DNA of 64,000 bases, from NCBI GenBank assembly GCA_947625125.1, contig CANQNF010000017.1, positions 1 through 64,000 on the forward strand. The letters are read 5' to 3'. Every line of letters starts with the position of its first letter. The stretch's first letter is position 1. This DNA is from an uncultured Clostridia bacterium. GTDB lineage: Bacteria > Bacillota > Clostridia > Oscillospirales > Ruminococcaceae. Of the stretch, positions 31,539 through 40,515 are shown one piece after another. The notes beneath the pieces were generated by a model. It saw only the letters and a program-made list of their open reading frames with translations, was not told where the DNA came from and made no database searches. Both the position numbers and the translations under genes were made by a program.

Positions 31539-32879
31539 ATGAAAACTACGGTTTCACGGCGCGGGCTTGTCCGGCTGGTTTCTTTCTTTGTATTTGCGGC
31601 GGCGATTCTCGCGGCCTCGAATTTGATTTATATGTCGAGGATAAAACGCCTCGAAAACGCCGTCCAGGCGGGCTATTCCGGGGCGGTCGAGAGCCTCGCC
31701 CAGTCCGCCGACGAAATAAGCTCGGTCTTGGCAAAGGGACGCTTTTGCGCGTCGCCTGCGATGATGACAAAGCTGTCGAACAGGCTTATGGAGAGCTCCG
31801 GCGAGGCCAAATCGGCGCTCGAAAGCCTGCCTGTTCAGGGCATGAGCATCGACAGGCTTGAAAAATTCCTGTCCCAGGTCGGAAACTATGCGAGAGCGCT
31901 GTCCGAAAAAGCGACAGCCGGGGACGAGCTGAGCGCGGATGAGCGGGACAACGTCCTGAAGCTTTCGGAGTGCGCAGACAAGCTCTCGGAGGACCTTTGG
32001 GAGTTAAGGACGAAAATGCTCACAAGCGACTACAGGCTGTCGGAGCTGTTTGAAAACGTCGACGGCGAGATAGGCGGTTTTCTGAGCGACGGTTTTTCGG
32101 GCATCGAAGAGGGCCTTGAGGGCATGCCGAAGCTTATCTACGACGGTCCCTTTTCCGACCACATCCTCGAAAGAACGCCTCTCATGACCGAAAACGCAAA
32201 GGAGATTTCGGAGGACGACGCCCTTGAAAAAGCTGCGAAAGCCTTAAACGAGGAGCCTTACCGCGTTCTCAGGTGCGAGGCGGACGAAGAGGGCAAAATG
32301 CCGTCGTACTGCTTTTACTGCGACGGGGCAAGGTGCGCCGTCTCCAAAAGCGGGGGATTTGTGGTGTATGCTTTAAAATCAAGAAGCGTGAACGCCGAAA
32401 AAATCACACCCGAGGAAGCCGTCAAGGCGGCGGGAGAGTACCTTGAAAGCCTCGGCATTGAAGATATGGAGGACACCTACCACGAGTGTCTGAACGGCGT
32501 ATGCACGGTAAATTACGCCTATAACGACGGCGGCGTGACCTGCTACACCGATCTTATAAAGGTCGCGGTGGCGCTCGACAACGGCGAGATATTGGGATAT
32601 GACGCGAGAGGATTTTTAGTCAATCATCACGAACGCGACTTCCCTGAGCCGGTCTATTCCGAGGACGAGGTCAGAAGCGGCGTTTCCGGAAATCTTACGG
32701 TAAAGGGCGTGAAGCCGGCGGTCATCCCGACCGATTCGGTGGAGGAGAAGCTCTGCTACGAGCTTGAGTGCGAGGACGATGCCGGCGGCACGGTGCTCGT
32801 CTATGTGAACGCGATGACCGGAGCCGAGGAGGAGATACTTCTGGTGCTCCTCACCGACGGCGGCGTGCTGACTGTTTGA
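31539..32879 (+). CDS. ypeB: Spore germination protein YpeB
   Basis: A 446-residue spore-cortex protein needed, in Bacillus, to localise and protect the cortex-lytic enzyme SleB. It has an N-terminal membrane helix (about 10-28), a long coiled helical region (35-190) with SLAQSADEISSVLAKGRFCASP, and C-terminal PepSY-like repeats (ISEDDALEKAAKALNEE; ITPEEAVKAAGEYLESLG). AGGAGG lies before the ATG. SleB is usually encoded just upstream but is not here. Its own promoter region (31338-31538) has no clear sigma-A boxes, as expected if sigma-G driven. Confidence 0.9.
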   Translation: MKTTVSRRGLVRLVSFFVFAAAILAASNLIYMSRIKRLENAVQAGYSGAVESLAQSADEISSVLAKGRFCASPAMMTKLSNRLMESSGEAKSALESLPVQGMSIDRLEKFLSQVGNYARALSEKATAGDELSADERDNVLKLSECADKLSEDLWELRTKMLTSDYRLSELFENVDGEIGGFLSDGFSGIEEGLEGMPKLIYDGPFSDHILERTPLMTENAKEISEDDALEKAAKALNEEPYRVLRCEADEEGKMPSYCFYCDGARCAVSKSGGFVVYALKSRSVNAEKITPEEAVKAAGEYLESLGIEDMEDTYHECLNGVCTVNYAYNDGGVTCYTDLIKVAVALDNGEILGYDARGFLVNHHERDFPEPVYSEDEVRSGVSGNLTVKGVKPAVIPTDSVEEKLCYELECEDDAGGTVLVYVNAMTGAEEEILLVLLTDGGVLTV

Positions 32880-32890
32880 TATAAAATAGA

Positions 32891-32917
32891 CCCCGGGAGA
32901 ACATCCCGGGGCAATTT
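32891..32917. terminator. Bidirectional terminator between ypeB and mrp
   Basis: CCCCGGGA-GAACA-TCCCGGGG followed by CAATTTTTT; T-rich on both sides. The same stem and loop occur at 2468. Confidence 0.85.
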
Positions 32918-32918
32918 T

Positions 32919-33740
32919 TTACTTAATTATCTCATCCGCGGCGGGCTCTAACGCTCTTGTCTCGTACAGTTCGATTAAACCCTTATCGGTGAGCTTTGTC
33001 AGCTCCGGGTCGAACGGAAGTTTTGCAAGGCACTTTACCCCGAATTTTTTTGCAATTTCATCGGTATGGCTCTCGCCGAAAATTTCGTGCTTCTTGCCGC
33101 AGTCGGGGCAGACAAAATATGACATATTCTCGACTATCCCCAAAACGGGAATGTTCATAAGTTTTGCCATATTCACGGCCTTTTCGACTATCATGCCGAC
33201 AAGCTCCTGGGGAGAGGTCACAATAACTATCCCGTCGACCGGCAGGCTCTGAAACACCGTGAGCGGAACGTCGCCGGTTCCCGGAGGCATATCTACGAAC
33301 ATGTAGTCGACGTCCTCCCAGATGACCTCCTGCCAGAACTGCTTGACGACCCCGGCTATCACCGGCCCGCGCCAGACTACCGGCTGGGTCTCGTCCTCCA
33401 AAAGCAGGTTCACCGACATGAGTTTAATGCCGCTTTTTGTTATCGCGGGCAGGATATAATCCCCCGAAGACTGGGCCTTTTTGGTTATCCCGAAGGCTTT
33501 CGGGATGGACGGCCCGGTTACGTCGGCGTCGAGTATGGCGGCGCTCAGGTTACGGCGCTGTGCCTCGACCGCAAGCATGGATGTGACGAGGGACTTGCCG
33601 ACTCCGCCCTTGCCGCTGACTACTCCGATGACCTTTTTGATGTGGCTCATCTCGTTGGCGGGCGCCAAAAAGTCGGACGGGGCCGTGCGGGACGAGCAGT
33701 TTTGCGAGCAGCTCGAGCAGTCGTGTGTGCATTCAGACAT
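32919..33740 (-). CDS. Mrp/NBP35 family iron-sulfur carrier ATPase
   Basis: A 273-residue P-loop ATPase that carries Fe-S clusters to apoproteins. The N-terminus is Cys-rich (ECTHDCSSCSQNCSS, possible cluster site), then the deviant Walker A GKGGVGKS, a Walker B DADVTGPS, VDMPPGTGD, and the bridging CPDC motif in SYFVCPDCGKK that holds a 4Fe-4S cluster between subunits. It lies 27 bp downstream of a VanY gene with which it may share a transcript by chance. Confidence 0.9.
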   Translation of the reverse strand: MSECTHDCSSCSQNCSSRTAPSDFLAPANEMSHIKKVIGVVSGKGGVGKSLVTSMLAVEAQRRNLSAAILDADVTGPSIPKAFGITKKAQSSGDYILPAITKSGIKLMSVNLLLEDETQPVVWRGPVIAGVVKQFWQEVIWEDVDYMFVDMPPGTGDVPLTVFQSLPVDGIVIVTSPQELVGMIVEKAVNMAKLMNIPVLGIVENMSYFVCPDCGKKHEIFGESHTDEIAKKFGVKCLAKLPFDPELTKLTDKGLIELYETRALEPAADEIIK

Positions 33741-33767
33741 TCTTTGGTTCTCCTTTATAAATGATTT

Positions 33768-34934
33768 TTATTCGTTTTCATCCGGAGCAGTTGTCGCTTC
33801 TCCGTCGCCGTCCTCGGGAGCGGCCGTGACCTCGGGTTCTTCGTCGGGCATGGGTTCGGGGACCGTCACGCCGGTGCCCTCTTTATAGAGGAACGAAACT
33901 ATCCAGCCGTCGACGTTGTTTCCCGAGATCTCATAGGGATAAAGCTCCTTTGTCTCATGGTCCTTTTCGGGAATGAATATATCGGTGGTATCGCCGCCCT
34001 TGGACTGCGGGATGTAGTAGACGATATACTGCGAGCCGTCCTCGAGGTCTACGCTCTCAAAGCCGGAGCGTATCGTGAAGTTTTTGATATAGTCAATATA
34101 TTCTTCGAGGCAGTAGTCGAGTTTATGCATGATAGCCGCATGAACTTTTCCGACATATCTGAAATGCCACGGCTCGTTGTCTATCATGGTTATGCTCTCC
34201 TTGCCGGCGGGATAGCGGTTGACAAAGCCGTATTTCCAGCTGTTCTCATATATCCACTGATAATCGCCCTCGGATATCTTGGACTGGTCGTATTTTCCGT
34301 TTTCATACACGGTGAAGTCGACTGCGAGGCCGGTGTGGTGTTCGCTGTAGCCCGGCATTGCGACAAGGGTGGAATATTCCTGTCCCGTCTTTTCAAGGTC
34401 GTCGTCGTAAAGCTCCTGCTGATATTCAAGGGTCCTGTAGCCCGCGTTGACCATGACCCCGTCTCTGCCGGTGACGTTATAGAAGTCGACGAGCATTTCG
34501 TTCAGGGCTTTCATCGCTTCCGGCCGGACTAAAACGGTGTAGTCCTTGACCGAGTAGGCCTTGCTGTCCTTTTCGGCACGGACTACCGAGAGCTCGTCCT
34601 CGTTCACGGTGCCGAGGAATTTGATTTTATTGTTGACCAAAACCGCGGTGCCGTCGCCGATGCTGGAGTTTGAGACCTTGACAGTCCTAAAGAAGTATGA
34701 GGACTCCTTGGTCGGGTCGTCGGTGAGGCTCACGCCGTCGTCGGGGACGTCCGGGCCCTCGCTCTGGGATACGTCGGCTTCGGAGTCGTCCTCCTTTTCC
34801 TTGTCCTTAGAGAACAGTGCCGAGCAGCCCTTGGTTATCAAAAGAATGATAAGAAGCAGTATCGCCAAAAGTATCGCGACGTTTTTATACTTTATCCTGT
34901 AGCGTTTTTTAGGTCTGTAGCCATAGCCATCCAT
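33768..34934 (-). CDS. VanY-type D-alanyl-D-alanine carboxypeptidase, membrane-anchored
   Basis: A 388-residue M15B peptidase trimming the terminal D-Ala of peptidoglycan stem peptides outside the membrane. A Lys/Arg-rich N-terminus precedes a membrane anchor (about 22-40), then an acidic Ser-rich linker (45-75). Zinc motifs are SEHHTGLAVD (SxHxxGxAxD) and EPWHFRYVG, with AGYRTLEYQQ before them. The C-terminal 100 residues form an extra domain ending in an acidic tail. ATG 34934 follows GGAGG by eight bases; the frame open to 35063 has no ribosome site. A second M15 gene lies at 54284. Confidence 0.9.
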   Translation of the reverse strand: MDGYGYRPKKRYRIKYKNVAILLAILLLIILLITKGCSALFSKDKEKEDDSEADVSQSEGPDVPDDGVSLTDDPTKESSYFFRTVKVSNSSIGDGTAVLVNNKIKFLGTVNEDELSVVRAEKDSKAYSVKDYTVLVRPEAMKALNEMLVDFYNVTGRDGVMVNAGYRTLEYQQELYDDDLEKTGQEYSTLVAMPGYSEHHTGLAVDFTVYENGKYDQSKISEGDYQWIYENSWKYGFVNRYPAGKESITMIDNEPWHFRYVGKVHAAIMHKLDYCLEEYIDYIKNFTIRSGFESVDLEDGSQYIVYYIPQSKGGDTTDIFIPEKDHETKELYPYEISGNNVDGWIVSFLYKEGTGVTVPEPMPDEEPEVTAAPEDGDGEATTAPDENE

Positions 34935-35124
34935 AGTTAAACCTCCGTTCTTGATTTCAGCGGCCGTATCCACGACTTGTAGCCCGCGAGTACCGTCTGA
35001 CAACAAAATGTTGTATATTTTAACTATAGCACATATCCGCAAAAAAATAAAGGGGTTTTTCAAAAGATTTTTTAATTTTTTGAAAAAATTAAGATTTTTT
35101 TAATAATTTCCCCCTGAAAATAAA

Positions 35125-35148
35125 AATTCCGCGCAGCTGCTGCACGGA
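35125..35148 (-). terminator. Terminator of the GGDEF-Sir2 unit
   Basis: Minus strand ATTCCGTGCAG/CTGCGCGGAAT (near-palindrome) followed by TTTTATTTT. Confidence 0.8.
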
Positions 35149-35161
35149 ATCCCGTTACATT

Positions 35162-35899
35162 TTAAATCCTTTTCACGGCTTCTGAGAGCACCTCGCCTAT
35201 CTTCTCGCGAAAAACGAGCCCGGCACGGCTGTCCCAGGGAGTCTCGCTTCGGTTTATAAGAACCGTCTCGCCGCCCCTGTAATACCTTAAAAGTCCGGCG
35301 GCCGGATAAACTGCGAGGCTCGTGCCCCCGACTATCATAAGGTCCGCCTCGGAAATGGCCTTTATAGCCCCCATCAGCGTGTCCTCGTTCAGCTGTTCCT
35401 CGTAAAGAACCACGTCCGGCTTGAAAATCCCTCCGCATTCGCACCTCGGTATCTTCCCCTTTGCCGCCGTCGGAATATCCCTGCCGCAGGCTTTCCCGCA
35501 TTTTACGCAGTGATACCTTGAAGCGGTGCCGTGAAGTTCATACACGTTCTTTGAGCCGGCCGCCTGGTGGAGGCCGTCTATGTTCTGGGTCACGACCGCG
35601 GACAGAATGCCCATATTTTCAAGCTCGGCAAGCGCGATATGAGCCTTATTGGGGCTTGGATGCTCCGAGAGAAAATACTTGTAGTAAAAGTCGTAGAACG
35701 TCTCGGGATCGGCCTCGAAAAAGCTCCTGCTTAATATCTCCTCCGGCGGCCTGCCGTATTCTCTGACCGCGTTATATATCCCGTCCTCGGAGCGGTAGTC
35801 CTTTACTCCGCTTTCGGTGGAGACCCCCGCTCCTCCGAAAAATACCGCCCTTTTTGAGCCTCTTAAAAGCTCTGCGAATCTTTCGATCTTATCCGACAT
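35162..35899 (-). CDS. Sir2-family NAD-dependent protein deacylase
   Basis: A 245-residue sirtuin that removes acyl groups from lysines with NAD+. Motifs: GGAGVSTESGVKDYR (NAD binding), TQNIDGLH, the catalytic His in ELHGTA, and a structural zinc site formed by two Cys pairs (CVKCGK and CECGG). The usual class U/III GAGxSxxSGIPDFR is here SGVKDYR, a slight divergence. It lies three bases downstream of the GGDEF gene and is probably translated from the same mRNA. Confidence 0.92.
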   Translation of the reverse strand: MSDKIERFAELLRGSKRAVFFGGAGVSTESGVKDYRSEDGIYNAVREYGRPPEEILSRSFFEADPETFYDFYYKYFLSEHPSPNKAHIALAELENMGILSAVVTQNIDGLHQAAGSKNVYELHGTASRYHCVKCGKACGRDIPTAAKGKIPRCECGGIFKPDVVLYEEQLNEDTLMGAIKAISEADLMIVGGTSLAVYPAAGLLRYYRGGETVLINRSETPWDSRAGLVFREKIGEVLSEAVKRI

Positions 35900-35902
35900 A
35901 TC

Positions 35903-37684
35903 CTACCTCAGATACTTGCTTTCCGAAATCGAGGGAGCCGTGTCGAGAGCGCCCTCCTCGAATATCCAGAGGCTCGACTTGCCGTCCCATTCTCCGCTTT
36001 CGTCCTCCTGCTTTATTATGTGCAGGTGAATCAGCGAGCCGTCGGCCTTGCGGTACTCAAAGCTTGAGCTGCCCTTTTCCTCAAGGACTTTAATAAGGCG
36101 GTCGAAATCTATCGATTCTTCAAAGAAGTGCAGATACTCAGCCATGACGTACTGTCTTGCGTATGCCATAAGCGCTTTTTTATAGTCGTAGTCGAATTTC
36201 ACAAGCAGGTCTATAAAGTATTTCGGCACGAATATATGGCGCACGTTTTTGGTCTCGGTGTCGGACAGGTCGACGAAATAGACCCCGGCGAAGTTCTTCG
36301 AGATTATCTTAAGGAAGAATTCCTCGTCCTTTTTCTCGGTGAGTATCTTTTCGAGCTGTTCGTTCATCTGGCTGCGCTTTCTGCGGTCTCCGTGCCTGCG
36401 GTAGTATTCCGCCTTGTCCTCGCGCATCCGAAGCTCGGCAATGCCGACGATATTTTCCTTTTTCTCGGGACGGTCGGAGGCAATGCCGATGGCGACCTCG
36501 TAGTCGTCGCGTCTTAAGTCCTTTCTTACCTCTTCAAAGGTCCTTGTGACGGTGCCCTCCGAGAGCCTTACCGAAATCATGACGAATTCGTCGCCGCCGA
36601 TTCTGTAGCAGCGCTCATCCGGGAAATACTTTTTCAGGGCGTCCGCGACTGCGCAAAGCATATCGTCGCCCGCGTCGTGCCCGAGCTTGTTGTTTACCTC
36701 GTGAAGCCCGTTCACGTCTATATACGCGACGGTCATCCTCGTATAGGACGACTTGTCGACAAGCTCGAGGTCCTCCTGGTACTTGTGGCGGTTGTACAAA
36801 ACGGTCAGGGCGTCCCTCTCAAGAAGCTGGGTCATCTTTTCCTTGTCGCGAAGCGTCGCGATATGGTCGTCGTGCACGTCTCTTACATAAAGCGTCAGAA
36901 CCTGGTTCTCGTCGGAATATTCGACGGACGGCATCAGATACATCTGCGCCCACCTGTAGTCGTCGGCGGCCTTTCTTCTGTATCTTATCGACCGAGTCGC
37001 ACGGTCCTCCTTAAAGACCCGTTTTAAGCGCTCGACGTCGGTGAAGTCAAGATACGCGTTCACATCGTCGGGGTGCACGAAACCTTTTTCGGCGAACTGT
37101 TTAAGCCATGCCGAAATGTGTTCCGGCTTTTTAAGACCAAGGTCAGAAAGAGATTTCTCCTCGTGGGGGTCGAGCTTTACTATCTCGTAGGTGTCGTCGG
37201 TCAGATTTATTCTCAGTATCTTATGATAAAACGACGAGAGCACCGATACCGCGTCGAACATTGTCGTGGTGTCGTTGTCGGACTCTCTCCAGGTAAAGAG
37301 CGCGTAGGGCTTTTCATCGGAGAAATCCTCGGGGCAGACGATGCTGAACGTCATCCACTTAAAGGCGTCGCCGACTTTTCTTCGATAGCTTATCACCGAG
37401 CGTCCGACGCCCATTTCTATGCGCTTTTTGACATAATCGCGGTCGGAGTATCTTAAATACTCGTCGGCATGCTCCGGGTATACCGTCTTGTCCTCGACCT
37501 GCCTGCGGATGTATGTATAAATATCGGGGCTGTCTATGTGCATATCGTCACGGTAGCCGGGCTTGACTATCATAAACTTAAACTCGCCGGTCTCGACGTT
37601 TACGACGGCCGCCTTGGCAAATACGTTAAGGACGGTGTCCTCTGCAAATTCCATGCTCATGAACTTATCCGCCAAAAAAATCAC
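35903..37684 (-). CDS. GGDEF-domain diguanylate cyclase with PAS-like sensor domains
   Basis: A 593-residue cytosolic signalling protein. Two PAS-like domains (about 15-145 and 150-270) share the same pattern of paired charged strands (SYRRKVGDAFKWM; RYRRKAADDYRWAQ). The GGDEF domain (about 285-440) has RIGGDEFVMI intact, so c-di-GMP synthesis is plausible. A third PAS-like module (about 450-580) lies after the GGDEF, an unusual place. No membrane segment, no EAL domain. The upstream gap of 226 bp is AT-rich with the divergent atp promoter. Confidence 0.85.
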   Translation of the reverse strand: MIFLADKFMSMEFAEDTVLNVFAKAAVVNVETGEFKFMIVKPGYRDDMHIDSPDIYTYIRRQVEDKTVYPEHADEYLRYSDRDYVKKRIEMGVGRSVISYRRKVGDAFKWMTFSIVCPEDFSDEKPYALFTWRESDNDTTTMFDAVSVLSSFYHKILRINLTDDTYEIVKLDPHEEKSLSDLGLKKPEHISAWLKQFAEKGFVHPDDVNAYLDFTDVERLKRVFKEDRATRSIRYRRKAADDYRWAQMYLMPSVEYSDENQVLTLYVRDVHDDHIATLRDKEKMTQLLERDALTVLYNRHKYQEDLELVDKSSYTRMTVAYIDVNGLHEVNNKLGHDAGDDMLCAVADALKKYFPDERCYRIGGDEFVMISVRLSEGTVTRTFEEVRKDLRRDDYEVAIGIASDRPEKKENIVGIAELRMREDKAEYYRRHGDRRKRSQMNEQLEKILTEKKDEEFFLKIISKNFAGVYFVDLSDTETKNVRHIFVPKYFIDLLVKFDYDYKKALMAYARQYVMAEYLHFFEESIDFDRLIKVLEEKGSSSFEYRKADGSLIHLHIIKQEDESGEWDGKSSLWIFEEGALDTAPSISESKYLR

Positions 37685-37846
37685 TCCAATTACTGCTTAG
37701 ATGACCGGGCAAAAGAGTGTGGAAAACGCCCGGCATGTTTAATGGTATTATACAGTATTTTACGGAAAATGTCAATATATTTTCAGCAGTTTTCTGCGGC
37801 AAAACTTCAGCGCGTTAAACCGCAGCGAAAAATTTTTCAAAAGCTC

Positions 37847-37875
37847 TTTACTTTTTCAAGAAACCGTAGTATAAT
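37847..37875 (+). promoter_or_regulatory. Promoter for the atp operon
   Basis: TTTACT (37847-37852), 17 bp and TATAAT (37870-37875). The -10 is consensus, the -35 weak. Confidence 0.65.
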
Positions 37876-37910
37876 GTTTTTCAGAGTTTTTATTTTGGGG
37901 AGGGTTCGCC

Positions 37911-38324
37911 GTGGAGACGGGCACGGGCGCCGTAAAAAAGTTCATGGCCTGCATTGCGGCGGGATTTATCGTCTATGTCCCGGCGGTCTGCCTGATATAT
38001 TTTCTGATACACAGGTTCACCCTCGCCGTGCTCTTGGGAGCGCTCTACGGAAGCGCCGTCACTCTTATTTATTATTACCTCTTCGCCCGCGCCATAAAAA
38101 ACGCGGCCGAGCTCGACCCGGAGGATGTAAAAAAGAGGATACAGGCGGCGTATTCTTTGAGAATGTTTCTTCTTGTGGTGCTGATGGGCGCCGGATTCAT
38201 ACTTGATATTACCCTTGGGGTCTTAGAGTGGCTGCCGATGCTTTTGGCGCTTTTAGTCCCGAGGATACCGATACTTATTTATCAGAAGCTGGAAAGCAAA
38301 CGCGCAAAGGATAATAACGACTGA
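37911..38324 (+). CDS. AtpI-like ATP synthase assembly protein
   Basis: A 137-residue membrane protein with about four helices (11-31, 34-53, 81-100 and 104-121), first in the ATP synthase operon where AtpI normally sits. Sequence similarity to AtpI is low by eye; the call rests on position, size and topology. AtpI helps c-ring assembly in some bacteria. Translation starts at GTG 37911 after GGGGAGG. It ends 14 bp before atpB. Confidence 0.65.
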   Translation: METGTGAVKKFMACIAAGFIVYVPAVCLIYFLIHRFTLAVLLGALYGSAVTLIYYYLFARAIKNAAELDPEDVKKRIQAAYSLRMFLLVVLMGAGFILDITLGVLEWLPMLLALLVPRIPILIYQKLESKRAKDNND

Positions 38325-38338
38325 GAGGCGAGGGCTTT

Positions 38339-39082
38339 ATGAACATAGAAGTTACGGGCGCGAAGATACTACTTGAGCTTCCGTTCGGAATAACCATCAC
38401 CGAGACCCAGGTGAATATGTGGCTCGTGATGATAGGGATAGCGGTTTTCTGCGCATGGCTGACCCACGACCTTAAGGTCAGGCCGACCTCGAAGCGCCAG
38501 ATAGTCGCCGAATATATCGTAAAGACCGCCGAGAATTTCGTCACCGGGAATATGGGCGCGAAGTGGAAATGGTTCGTGCCGTATATTGCGGCGCTGTTCT
38601 CGCTCGCGATGTTCTCAAGCCTTATCTCGCTTTTGGGCATGTATCCCCCGACGTCGGACCTGAATACTACGGCGGGCTGGGCGATAATGACGTTTGTGAT
38701 GATAACGTTTTACAAGATAAAGACAAACGGCCTCGGCGGGTATGCCAAAGGGCTTACCGAGCCGATTTTCGTGATGACTCCGATGAATATTTTAGGAGAA
38801 TTTGCAACGCCGCTGTCGATGGCGTTCCGTATGTTCGGAAATGTGGCCTCCGGCACGGTGGTGTCGGCGCTCGTATATGCGGCGCTGGCGACGTTGAATA
38901 ACGCCGTGTTCGGCTGGCTTCCGGGAATTTTGGGAGAGGCTGCCGAGAAGCTTCCGATATTACAGCTCGGAATCCCGGCGGTACTGTCGTTGTATTTCGA
39001 CGTATTCAGCGGGGTTTTGCAGGCGTTCATATTCTGCATGCTGACGATGTTGTATATAGCCTCGGCCGCGGAAAAGGAATAA
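38339..39082 (+). CDS. atpB: ATP synthase F0 subunit a
   Basis: A 247-residue membrane stator subunit carrying the ion half-channels. Five to six helices; the essential arginine lies in MAFRMFGNVASGTVV. Conserved LLGMYPPTSDLNTT and FVMITFYKIKTNGLGGYAKG precede it. An amphipathic stretch after the first helix contains TSKRQIVAEYIVKTAENFV. It is second in the operon and is separated from atpE by 576 bp that include repeat R1-B. Confidence 0.93.
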   Translation: MNIEVTGAKILLELPFGITITETQVNMWLVMIGIAVFCAWLTHDLKVRPTSKRQIVAEYIVKTAENFVTGNMGAKWKWFVPYIAALFSLAMFSSLISLLGMYPPTSDLNTTAGWAIMTFVMITFYKIKTNGLGGYAKGLTEPIFVMTPMNILGEFATPLSMAFRMFGNVASGTVVSALVYAALATLNNAVFGWLPGILGEAAEKLPILQLGIPAVLSLYFDVFSGVLQAFIFCMLTMLYIASAAEKE

Positions 39083-39110
39083 CTCCAAGCCCGGAACGAG
39101 CAAAAACTAA

Positions 39111-39535
39111 AAAGGTTTTACCCCGCTTTTCCTCAAAAAGCGGGCAGGGGTCTTGGGGACGGAGTCCCCAAGTCGCAGCCCGCAGGCTGCGAAATCCCCC
39201 TCGAGAACGCCGGCAGGCGTTCTCGAGGGTTAAGCGATAGCGAAGCGCAGGAAAGGGAGCAAAAACAGTCCGGTGGACTGTTTTTGCCGGGGAAACCCTC
39301 GCCGGGGGTTTCCCCGACCCGACGGCATTTCATGCCGTCGGGCTTCGCGAAAGGGGTTCGGGGAAAACACCTTGAAAAGGGGTTGTCCCCGTGTCGGCAC
39401 GCAAGTGCCGACAGCCGGAAAGGGGTTCGGGGAAAACACCTTGCAAAGGGGTTGCCCCCGAAAAGCTAGCGGTCAGCAGTAAGCCCCGAGCGAGCGAACG
39501 CGGGAGCGTTCGCAAGCGAGGGCGGAGAGGCGCCA
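39111..39535 (+). repeat. Hairpin-chain repeat R1, copy B, inside the atp operon
   Basis: Starts AAAGGTTTTACC. Hairpins in order: CCCGCTTTT/AAAAGCGGG, CTTGGGGAC-GGA-GTCCCCAAG, TCGCAGCC-CGCA-GGCTGCGA, GAGAACGCC-GGCA-GGCGTTCTC, CAAAAACAGTCC-GGT-GGACTGTTTTTG, GGGGAAACCC/GGGTTTCCCC, CGACGGCAT-TTC-ATGCCGTCG, a CGGGGA-type stem, an extra GTCGGCAC-GCAA-GTGCCGAC hairpin unique to this copy, a second CGGGGA-type stem, and GAACGC-GGGA-GCGTTC. It lies in the direction of operon transcription. Confidence 0.88.
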
Positions 39536-39652
39536 AAATATGCCCCAAAAAATGCCCAAAAAATGCCCAAAACCAAAAGCACCATCCAAAAACCGTCCCG
39601 CCGCAAACAATGCTCAAAAAACAATTAACATATAGCATACGAAAGGAAGTAA

Positions 39653-39973
<321 letters not shown>

Positions 39974-40002
39974 TAAACTGACTTACACAAGGGGTAATAA
40001 AA

Positions 40003-40512
40003 ATGATAGTAGCATCGGGAACGCTGGATTTTCTCTCGGTAAATGTCTGGCATATTCTGATGGCGATAGGAAACCTTTTGATCCTCGTTCTGATACTCAA
40101 AAAGTTTCTCTTTAAGCCGGTGCAGAATATCCTTAAACAGCGCGAGGAGGAGATTTCCGGCGCCTACAGCAAGGCTGAGGAGGCTCTTAAAGAGGCGGAG
40201 TCCGAAAGAGAGCTTTACCGCGAAAAACTCGACGGAGCAAAGGCCGAGGCGGACGAGCTGATAGAATCCGCTTCAAAGAGAGCTAAGGCCGAGTCTGCGG
40301 AGATAATCGCCAACGCCCGCGAGGAGGCTGCCGTAAGGCGCAAGCATGCCGAAGAGGACATCGAACTTTCACGCAGAAAGGCTGCCGAAGAGCTCAAGGG
40401 CACGGTCTCCGAGATGGTAATAGAGCTCGCCTCGGAGGTCGTCGGCAGAGAGATCGACGAGAAAGCCCATAAGGAGCTTATCGACGAGGCCATCTCTTCG
40501 CTGGGGGAATAA
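40003..40512 (+). CDS. atpF: ATP synthase F0 subunit b
   Basis: A 169-residue peripheral stalk subunit with one N-terminal membrane helix (about 10-30), followed by the usual KFLFKPVQNILKQREEEI and a long alanine- and glutamate-rich helix (about 40-165) that dimerises and reaches F1. AGGGGTAA precedes the ATG, 30 bp after atpE. Typical length. Confidence 0.93.
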   Translation: MIVASGTLDFLSVNVWHILMAIGNLLILVLILKKFLFKPVQNILKQREEEISGAYSKAEEALKEAESERELYREKLDGAKAEADELIESASKRAKAESAEIIANAREEAAVRRKHAEEDIELSRRKAAEELKGTVSEMVIELASEVVGREIDEKAHKELIDEAISSLGE

Positions 40513-40515
40513 GCC

